This document shows positions 56,002-64,000 of a DNA stretch of 64,000 nt, piece after piece. Both the position numbers and the translations under genes were made by a program. How positions within the stretch are numbered: the first letter of the stretch is position 1; each line of letters begins with the position of its first letter. A model generated the notes under the pieces. The model made no database searches and was not told where the DNA came from. It was given only the letters and a program-made list of their open reading frames with translations. This DNA comes from Pseudomonas anguilliseptica (GTDB lineage Bacteria; Pseudomonadota; Gammaproteobacteria; Pseudomonadales; Pseudomonadaceae), in contig NZ_FNSC01000001.1 in assembly GCF_900105355.1 (NCBI RefSeq), forward strand, positions 124,001 through 188,000. Reading direction: 5' to 3'.

Positions 56002-57870
56002 TTAAATCCACAACTTCTTGAAGTCACGCCCGCCGCACGTCAGGTTGACCATGCAGCGCGTCACCAGAATGGCGGTAAACATCGAGGTGAGAATACCCAG
56101 CGACAGCGTCACGGCGAAGCCCTTGACCGGCCCGGTGCCCATGGCGAACAGGATGCCACCGACCAGCAGCGTGGTCAGGTTGGCATCAACAATCGCCGAG
56201 TAGGCCCGATCAAAACCCTCATGGATGGCCCGCTGGATCGACATGCCATTGGCAATCTCTTCGCGAATACGCGAGAAAATCAGCACGTTGGCGTCCACCG
56301 CCATACCCATGGTCAGCACGATACCGGCGATACCTGGCAAGGTCAGGGTGGCACTGAGCAGCGACATCAGTGCCAGCAGCAGCACCATGTTCAGACCCAG
56401 AGCAACGGTCGCCAGCACACCGAAGAAGCGGTAGATAGCGATAATAAACAGCGACACAAACAGCATCGCCCACAGCGACGCATTGACGCCCTTGGCAATG
56501 TTGTCAGCACCCAGACTTGGACCGATGGTGCGCTCTTCGGCGAAGTACATCGGCGCTGCCAGACCACCAGCGCGCAGCAGCAGAGCCAATTCGGACGACT
56601 CACCCTGACCATCCAGGCCGGTGATGCGGAACTGACTGCCCAGTGGCGACTGAATAGTGGCCAGGCTGATGATCTTCTTCTCTTCGACGAAGGTCTGCAG
56701 CTCGACCTCTTTCTCGACACCATCAACCACCTGGCGCACGTAGCGGGTTACCGGCTTCTGCTCAATAAAGATCACCGCCATGCTGCGACCAACGTTGTTA
56801 CGGGTCGCGCGGTTCATCAGATCGCCGCCACGGCCATCCAGGCGGATATTGACCTGCGGACTGCCGTTCTCATCGAAACTGGCCTGAGCATCGGTGACCT
56901 GGTCACCGGTGATGATCAGATCACGCTCCAACTGCGCTGGCGGACGACCTTCCTGGCGGAACTCGAAACTCTCGGTCGCAGCCCTGGCAGCGTCCGGCTC
57001 AGCAGCCAGACGGAATTCCAGGTTGGCGGTCTTGCCGAGAATACGCTTGGCTTCTGCGGTGTCCTGCACGCCTGGCAGCTCAACCACGATACGGTTGGCA
57101 CCCTGACGCTGAACCAGCGGCTCAGCCACACCCAGCTCGTTGACCCGGTTACGCACGGTGGTCAAGTTCTGCTTGATCGAGTACTCACGAATCTCAACCA
57201 GCTTGGCCTGAGTCAGCGCCAGACGCAGTACCTGCTGCTCACTGCGCTGCACGGTGGTCATATCAAAATCGTTGAAGTCTTTGCGAATCAGCTGCTGAGC
57301 CTTCTCCAGCGTTGCCTCATCGGCAAAACCCAGCTGAATAGCACCATTGAGCTCAGGCAGACTGCGATAACGCACGCGCTCTTTGCGCAGCAGGCTCTTG
57401 ACCTCGCCCTCGTAAACCTTGCGACGCGCATCCAGGGCCTTGTCCATGTCCACTTCCATCAGGAAGTGCACACCACCAGACAAGTCCAGGCCCAGCTTCA
57501 TCGGGCTGCCGCCCAGGTTACGCAGCCAGTCTGGTGTGGTTTGCGCCAGGTTGAGGGCTACTACGAATTCATCGCTCAATGCTTTGCGCACCAGCTCTTT
57601 GGCCGGCAGCTGGTCTTCAGCATGGTTCAAACGCAGCAAGCCGGCACGCCCCTGATTGGCCAGGCTGACGGCTTTTACGCTGATACCGGCCGCTTCCAGA
57701 GTACGACTGGCGCGATCCAGGTCAGCCTGCTCGACGCGCATGGCGGAGCTGCTGCCACTGATCTGGATCGCCGGATCATCCGGGTACAGATTGGGCAGAG
57801 AATAAAGAGCGCCGATTGCCAGCACAGCCAGAGTCAGCAGGTATTTCCAGACAGGGAATTTGTTGAGCAT
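56002..57870 (-). CDS. secD: Protein translocase subunit SecD
   Basis: A 622-residue protein: one N-terminal span, a large periplasmic domain with LGLDLSGGVHFLMEVD, and a C-terminal five-helix bundle with IAGIVLTMGMAVDANVLIFSRIREE. It is the partner of SecF, 9 bases upstream of it. Confidence 0.97.
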   Translation of the reverse strand: MLNKFPVWKYLLTLAVLAIGALYSLPNLYPDDPAIQISGSSSAMRVEQADLDRASRTLEAAGISVKAVSLANQGRAGLLRLNHAEDQLPAKELVRKALSDEFVVALNLAQTTPDWLRNLGGSPMKLGLDLSGGVHFLMEVDMDKALDARRKVYEGEVKSLLRKERVRYRSLPELNGAIQLGFADEATLEKAQQLIRKDFNDFDMTTVQRSEQQVLRLALTQAKLVEIREYSIKQNLTTVRNRVNELGVAEPLVQRQGANRIVVELPGVQDTAEAKRILGKTANLEFRLAAEPDAARAATESFEFRQEGRPPAQLERDLIITGDQVTDAQASFDENGSPQVNIRLDGRGGDLMNRATRNNVGRSMAVIFIEQKPVTRYVRQVVDGVEKEVELQTFVEEKKIISLATIQSPLGSQFRITGLDGQGESSELALLLRAGGLAAPMYFAEERTIGPSLGADNIAKGVNASLWAMLFVSLFIIAIYRFFGVLATVALGLNMVLLLALMSLLSATLTLPGIAGIVLTMGMAVDANVLIFSRIREEIANGMSIQRAIHEGFDRAYSAIVDANLTTLLVGGILFAMGTGPVKGFAVTLSLGILTSMFTAILVTRCMVNLTCGGRDFKKLWI

Positions 57871-57932
57871 GACGCCGCCCGTTATGACGCGGGGCGCATG
57901 AAGCGCCCCGTCGAATGGTAAAGGTGTGTTGC

Positions 57933-58268
57933 TTAGATCGCTTTCAGCGTGCCCTTGGGCAGCGAAGCGGCAATCGCCACTTTCTGAATCTTCAGCTCGA
58001 CGGTGTCGGACACTTCGATAACCACGAAGTCATCGGAAACCTTCGACACCTTGCCAGCGATACCGCCGCTGGTTACCACTTCATCACCCTTCTGCAGGCC
58101 ACCGATCAGGTTCTTGTGCTCCTTGGCACGTTTGGCCTGCGGACGCCAGATCATCAGATAGAAGATGACCAGAAAGCCAACCAGAAACACCCACTCAAAA
58201 CCACTACCAGCAGGACCGGCAGCCGGTGCGGCGCCTTCAGCGAAAGCAGCGGGGATAAAAAAGCTCAT
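57933..58268 (-). CDS. yajC: Sec translocon accessory protein YajC
   Basis: A 111-residue protein with one membrane span (FEWVFLVGFLVIFYLMIWRPQAKR) and a small cytosolic domain (GLQKGDEVVTSGGIAGKVSKV). It associates with SecDF. ATG 58268 has GGAG 6 bases upstream. Confidence 0.96.
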   Translation of the reverse strand: MSFFIPAAFAEGAAPAAGPAGSGFEWVFLVGFLVIFYLMIWRPQAKRAKEHKNLIGGLQKGDEVVTSGGIAGKVSKVSDDFVVIEVSDTVELKIQKVAIAASLPKGTLKAI

Positions 58269-58307
58269 GTAACACTCCTGTTGCAAGGGTCTTTAAAAAG
58301 TTGGGAA

Positions 58308-60487
<2,180 letters not shown>

Positions 60488-60557
60488 GGTCGGAGGGGGT
60501 CGTCTAGCAGGGCGGCAAAGCTTACCGGAAATCGTGCATGCTGACCACGCAAGTGCA

Positions 60558-60586
60558 TTGACCAACCCCAACACCATCCCTATACT
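60558..60586 (+). promoter_or_regulatory. Promoter of tRNA-Leu
   Basis: TTGACC (60558-60563), exactly 17 bases, TATACT (60581-60586), 13 bases before the tRNA start. A near-consensus sigma-70 promoter. Confidence 0.8.
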
Positions 60587-60599
60587 GCGCCGCCATTGT

Positions 60600-60684
60600 G
60601 CCCCGGTGGCGGAACCGGTAGACGCGGCGGATTCAAAATCCGTTTTCGAAAGAAGTGGGAGTTCGAGTCTCCCCCGGGGCACCA
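60600..60684 (+). tRNA. tRNA-Leu (anticodon CAA)
   Basis: An 85-base class II tRNA. The acceptor GCCCCGG (60600-60606) pairs with CCGGGGC (60674-60680), followed by encoded ACCA. The anticodon loop TTCAAAA has CAA at 60634-60636. A long variable arm precedes GTTCGAGTC, the T-loop. Its 3' end is a common integration site for islands; an integrase lies 1.4 kb downstream. Confidence 0.96.
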
Positions 60685-60733
60685 TTTACATATTCCCCCA
60701 TGTTTCCAGATGCGTCTGAACATGGAGGGAAAC

Positions 60734-60748
60734 CACAAGAAAGCCCGC
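60734..60748 (+). terminator. Left arm of the terminator split by IS630 (right arm 61940-61954)
   Basis: CACAAGAAAGCCCGC (60734-60748) is the perfect 15-base complement of GCGGGCTTTCTTGTG (61940-61954). Without the IS630 element and one TA copy the two form a stem with a CTAGT loop and a T-rich 3' arm, a typical tRNA-operon terminator. Confidence 0.8.
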
Positions 60749-60751
60749 CTA

Positions 60752-61935
60752 GTGGCCTGTCTGGTTAATCCAATAACTCATTCCGAATTACAGCCAGCTT
60801 TGCTCGATGCACGGAGCTGATAATCGACTCAGCCGTTTTGCTCCAGCGGAACGGCTTAGCCGAATGTTCGTTATGAGCCTCAATGAAGCGACGTATCGCC
60901 GCTCTCAGGTCAGCCACGCTGCTGAAGGCATCACGATAAAGCGCCCGTCTTTCCAGTTGCGCAAACCAGCCCTCCACGGCGTTCAGCCACGAGGCGCTGG
61001 TCGGTGTGAAGTGCAGCTTGAAACGGGGATGCTTCTCCAGCCATTCCCTGACGGCAGCGGTCTTGTGAGTCGAGCTGTTGTCCAGAATTACATGCAGGTC
61101 CAGCTCGGCGGGGGTGCTGCGGTCGATCTGTCGAAGGAACTCCAAAAACTCCTTGGCCCTGTGCCGCTGGGTGATACGGCCGATGACCTTACCCGTCAGG
61201 ATGTCAAAGGCTGCGTACAGACTGGCCGTACCGTGGCGCTTATAGTCATGCGTCCGCCGCTCAATCTGCCCGGGCTTGAGCGGCAGCATGGGCTGTGTGC
61301 GGTCCAGCGCCTGGATCTGTGTTTTTTCGTCAACAGATAGCACCAGGGCGTTGTCGGGCGGATTCAAATAGAGCCCGACGACATCGACCACTTTGTCTGC
61401 AAAGTGCGGGTCGTTACTGATCTTGAAGGTTTTCAACCGGTGCGGCTTGAGGTCGGCAGCAGCCCACACCTGTGCGACCTGCCAGATGCTGACCCCAGCG
61501 TACTTGGCCATCAACCGTAGGCTCCAGTGGGTAGCTTCGCGCGGTACTCGCTGGGTCGTCAGCGTCAGGATTTCCTTGATCTTCGCTTCGTTGAGCTTGC
61601 GAGGCGCTCCACTGCGCCGCAGGTCACTCAGCCCCTCCAGACCGGTCTCCTGGTAGCGTTTACGCCATTTGAAGACCACTGGCGCAGAGACTTGCAGCTG
61701 CTCGCTGATCTCCTTGGGCGTGAGACCGTTGGCCAGCAGCAACAGAATTCTGGCCCGCTGGCCGATGCTCTGAGGCAGCGATCCCATGCGTAACCAGCCT
61801 TGCAGCATGTCGGCATCACTGGGACTCAAGAAGAATGGGGCTGCTGGCCGGGCCATATGGGAGCTCAATTCATGACGATAGAGCGCGCAGTATACTGGCC
61901 CGGCATTGGATTAACGAATTTTACAGACAGTTCAC
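60752..61935 (-). mobile_element. IS630-family insertion sequence
   Basis: 1184 bp flanked by TA on both sides (60750-60751, 61936-61937), the target duplicated by IS630/Tc1-type elements. Ends are related: GTGGCCTGTCTG at the left and GTGAACTGTCTG read inward from the right, each followed by TTAATCCAAT after a short gap. It carries one transposase gene. Confidence 0.88.
60765..61868 (-). CDS. IS630-family transposase
   Basis: A 367-residue transposase. The N-terminal helix-turn-helix region has LANGLTPKEISEQLQVSAPVVFKWRKRY; the DDE core shows LSVDEKTQIQAL (Asp), HVILDNSSTHKTAAVREWL (Asp) and FTPTSASWLNAVEGWFAQLERR (Glu). The frame is intact. Confidence 0.94.
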   Translation of the reverse strand: MSSHMARPAAPFFLSPSDADMLQGWLRMGSLPQSIGQRARILLLLANGLTPKEISEQLQVSAPVVFKWRKRYQETGLEGLSDLRRSGAPRKLNEAKIKEILTLTTQRVPREATHWSLRLMAKYAGVSIWQVAQVWAAADLKPHRLKTFKISNDPHFADKVVDVVGLYLNPPDNALVLSVDEKTQIQALDRTQPMLPLKPGQIERRTHDYKRHGTASLYAAFDILTGKVIGRITQRHRAKEFLEFLRQIDRSTPAELDLHVILDNSSTHKTAAVREWLEKHPRFKLHFTPTSASWLNAVEGWFAQLERRALYRDAFSSVADLRAAIRRFIEAHNEHSAKPFRWSKTAESIISSVHRAKLAVIRNELLD

Positions 61936-62045
61936 TAGTGCGGGCTTTCTTGTGTCTGCATATCCACACACGCTCACGTATAGCGTTGCCCACCTTGTAT
62001 GCCAGCTTGTATGCTTCCAAAGACCCCTAACTTTGGCATACAAGC

Positions 62046-63362
62046 ATGAAGCGATCAGAAATCAAGAAGCGCCCACTTTCGGATACCGCACTCATAAATC
62101 TTGAGCCAGAGCAAAAGGTCTATCGCGAGCTAGACGGCAACGGCCTGTACCTTCGAGTAAAACCCAACGGCTCAAAATCCTGGGAACTCCGATTTAAGTC
62201 CCCCAGTGACCAAAAATGGTCATGGCTTGGCTTGGGAGGCTATCCCGAAGTGAGTGGCAAGCTTGCACGTGAAAAAGCTAGCGCCCTCAGAAAGATGATT
62301 GCCGATGGCATAGACCCGTTGCTTCAAAAGCAATCTGCGAAGGCATTAGCTGAACAGGCAAAAACACGCACCTTCTCAGTCGCAGCAGCAGGTTGGCTTC
62401 AGACGAAGGAAGAAAAAGGACTTGCCGACTCAAGCCTAAACAAAATCCGCACCTATCTAGAGAAAGACATTCTTCCAGCCCTAGGCCATAAGCAACTGGA
62501 CGAAATTACTCGAATCGACTGCGCAGCATTGCAGGCCAGCCTTGAGGCCCGAGGGGCTCATAACGTCGCAAAAAAATGCCGCCACTGGATTAATCAGATT
62601 TTTGGTCGTGCCATAGCCCTTGGCTTGACAGCAAACGACCCCGCCAGCCGGCTTGCAGACATAGCTGCCACCGCGCCGAAAACTCAACAACACCCTCACT
62701 TGCTTGAGCCTGAACTACCTGACTTTCTACGCGCGCTGAAACTAACCACCAGCAGAATGCCAGCAAAGACCGCTGCATGGCTGTGCCTCTGGACAGCCTC
62801 CCGCCCAGGCATGGTACGCCTCGCCAAGTGGTCTCAAATTGATTTCACTACAGCTACATGGACACTTTCAGCTGCAGAAATGAAGATGCGCAGGGATCAT
62901 GTTGTGCCGCTACCTAGACAGGCGATAGAGGCCTTAATAGCACTACACCAGATTACGGGACGCAGTCGGTGGGTATTTCCAGGGGTTGGCCCAAAGAACC
63001 CGACTATAAGTGAAAACACAATTAACAGCGTGTTCCGCAAAATTGGCTACAAAGATCGTTTAGTCGGCCACGGGACTCGCCATACCGCCAGCACTTTGCT
63101 ACGCGAACACGGATGGCCAAAAGATCATGTAGAAGCACAGCTTGCCCACAAAGAAGAAGGTATTGCTGGCATATACAATCAAGCAGCCTATCTCCCTCAA
63201 CGCAGAGTCATGATGCAGTGGTACTGCGATTACCTAGACAGCCTAGCAACCGGAATGTCTAACGATCAACAAACAGAATTCGACCGCAAAGTAGTTACGT
63301 TAGAGAATACGAAACTAGAACTCATAAAAATCGCACAACCCAACAAAAACCATAGAACTTGA
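62046..63362 (+). CDS. P4-type tyrosine integrase of a genomic island
   Basis: A 438-residue integrase. The N-terminal DUF4102 arm-binding domain (LRVKPNGSKSWELRF...LGLGGYPEVSGKLAREKASALRKMIADGIDPL) is followed by a SAM-like core-binding domain and the catalytic domain: R253 (TASRPGMVRLAKW), H342-x-x-R345 (HGTRHTAST), H368 (LAHK) and nucleophile Y377 (IAGIYNQ). It reads away from tRNA-Leu, the expected target. Codon use is AT-richer than the core genes. The last ~60 residues extend past the usual end. Confidence 0.94.
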   Translation: MKRSEIKKRPLSDTALINLEPEQKVYRELDGNGLYLRVKPNGSKSWELRFKSPSDQKWSWLGLGGYPEVSGKLAREKASALRKMIADGIDPLLQKQSAKALAEQAKTRTFSVAAAGWLQTKEEKGLADSSLNKIRTYLEKDILPALGHKQLDEITRIDCAALQASLEARGAHNVAKKCRHWINQIFGRAIALGLTANDPASRLADIAATAPKTQQHPHLLEPELPDFLRALKLTTSRMPAKTAAWLCLWTASRPGMVRLAKWSQIDFTTATWTLSAAEMKMRRDHVVPLPRQAIEALIALHQITGRSRWVFPGVGPKNPTISENTINSVFRKIGYKDRLVGHGTRHTASTLLREHGWPKDHVEAQLAHKEEGIAGIYNQAAYLPQRRVMMQWYCDYLDSLATGMSNDQQTEFDRKVVTLENTKLELIKIAQPNKNHRT

Positions 63363-63399
63363 GATACCAAGCGACCTCCCTTTCCCTGGTATCTCAAGT
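63357..63399. terminator. Long inverted repeat between convergent island genes
   Basis: ACTTGAGATACCA (63357-63369) and TGGTATCTCAAGT (63387-63399) are perfect 13-base complements with a 17-base loop; the first arm contains the integrase stop codon. It is probably a bidirectional terminator, although no long T-run follows. Confidence 0.6.
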
Positions 63400-63424
63400 A
63401 TAAATCAGTACTAGACAAATACCC

Positions 63425-63793
63425 TCACTCTTCAAGCTTACCCGAAAATACAAAAATCTCAGGAAAGCCTTTACAACTATCGCGAAGACACTCCAACCCC
63501 TCCCCATCAGCAGCCCGAACATATACCAAAGTTTTTCCTGACTTCATTCTGAGGGTAAGCTTTCCACCTTCTCGCTCAGAATCCATCACTACTGAATGCG
63601 TGACAATTTTTCGACCATCGTTATTATTTATAATCTCTTGGTACTGTGTTGTATCTCCGCCCACCAACAGCATCGCATCACGACTTCCAAACCTATCATG
63701 AAGATAGGCACCATCAAAATTCTCACTACATCCGCTCAATGCGACCGCTGTAACAACAAAAACACTATTCACTAAATAATTCATTATCCACAT
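63425..63793 (-). CDS. Small island lipoprotein, function unknown
   Basis: A 122-residue protein with a lipoprotein signal (NSVFVVTAVALSGC). The mature part is about 104 residues, acidic-polar, with two Cys near the end (GLECLRDSCKGFPE) that may form a disulfide. I do not recognise it. AAGGA lies 8 bases before ATG 63793; ATG 63784 is also possible. AT-rich codon use agrees with the island. The 165 bases beyond 63835 to the window end show nothing I can support. Confidence 0.6.
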   Translation of the reverse strand: MWIMNYLVNSVFVVTAVALSGCSENFDGAYLHDRFGSRDAMLLVGGDTTQYQEIINNNDGRKIVTHSVVMDSEREGGKLTLRMKSGKTLVYVRAADGEGLECLRDSCKGFPEIFVFSGKLEE

Positions 63794-64000
63794 ATCCTTT
63801 TCCTTATAATGAAACGAGCCTTCCTGATCAGGCAACCTATACCAAATTCAACGCCCAGCAAAAAATCTCTTTCCCATGCACTCCCAATACAGCGCCCGAA
63901 AATGCACTAGCGTGAAGACCGACAAGCACTGCTAGTTGGTGACGCCCCTGCCTCTCAAGCCAGCTCATCAGAAACCAAGTTGGGACTAACGCGGTTGTCG

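Larger units (their letters stand above)
60685..64000 (+). mobile_element. Left end of a genomic island at tRNA-Leu
   Basis: Directly downstream of tRNA-Leu are an IS630 element, a P4-type integrase reading away from the tRNA, and an unrelated small lipoprotein. The DNA from about 61.9 kb is visibly richer in A and T than the core genes. The far attachment site lies outside the window, so the island's extent is unknown. Confidence 0.65.

Noticed and set aside
55510..57921. An 803-codon frame antisense to secD/secF
   Set aside because: It mirrors high-GC codon bias of secD and secF, which have full family motifs and operon context. Its translation has no recognisable domain.
63836..64000. Second attachment site for the tRNA-Leu island
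   Set aside because: No copy of the tRNA 3' end is present up to the window end.

Overview
The window is about 64 kb of a Pseudomonas chromosome (Gammaproteobacteria). This is inferred from the high-GC coding style and from two long blocks whose gene order matches the Pseudomonas core: cysE-iscRSUA-hscBA-fdx-iscX-ndk-rlmN-pilF-rodZ-ispG-hisS-yfgM-bamB-der, and queA-tgt-yajC-secD-secF beside tRNA-Leu. The species cannot be fixed from the sequence alone.

Layout. 0-5.6 kb: two tandem hairpins, a small SutA-like protein, an LTA-synthase-type sulfatase, a solute-binding protein, an IS5-family element with a TTAG target duplication, and a frameshifted remnant of a small exported protein. 5.6-21 kb: mostly single genes (oxidoreductase, DEAD-box helicase, YhhQ queuosine-precursor transporter behind a preQ1-I riboswitch, CigR-like protein, RarD, azoreductase, LysR regulator, hydrolase, cyclophilin, ABC exporter, MgtC, acyltransferase, exported ParB-like protein, OprO/P-type porin). 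21.1-23.7 kb: an hvfA-hvfB-hvfC-doxX operon predicted to make a copper-binding, post-translationally modified peptide (bufferin/HvfA type), with an ECF-like promoter. 23.9-31 kb: plsB, an IS66 element abutting the 3' remnant of a mechanosensitive channel gene, then leuA with a possible leader peptide. 31-33.9 kb: an IS110/IS1111-group element splits a short-chain dehydrogenase gene after codon 4; its long non-coding end should encode a bridge RNA. A MerR regulator lies divergently. 34-36.8 kb: a solute-binding protein and an omega-amidase/aminotransferase pair. 36.9-53.4 kb: the long minus-strand core block (outer-membrane assembly, translation, isoprenoid synthesis, cell shape, pili, Fe-S assembly). 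53.5-60.5 kb: suhB, a glycine-zipper protein and the queuosine/Sec operon. 60.6 kb to the end: tRNA-Leu(CAA), an IS630 element sitting in the loop of a terminator hairpin, a P4-type integrase and a small lipoprotein, which together look like the left end of an AT-richer genomic island running off the window.

How the genes fit together. Queuosine supply appears twice: the riboswitch-controlled transporter and queA/tgt. The isc operon carries an IscR type-1 site in its own promoter, so Fe-S assembly is self-regulated. YafV and the YbdL-like aminotransferase form a glutamine transaminase/omega-amidase pair. Four insertion sequences of four families (IS5, IS66, IS110, IS630) mark the places where the otherwise conserved chromosome has been broken. 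Many long open frames antisense to real genes are high-GC shadows and were left out.
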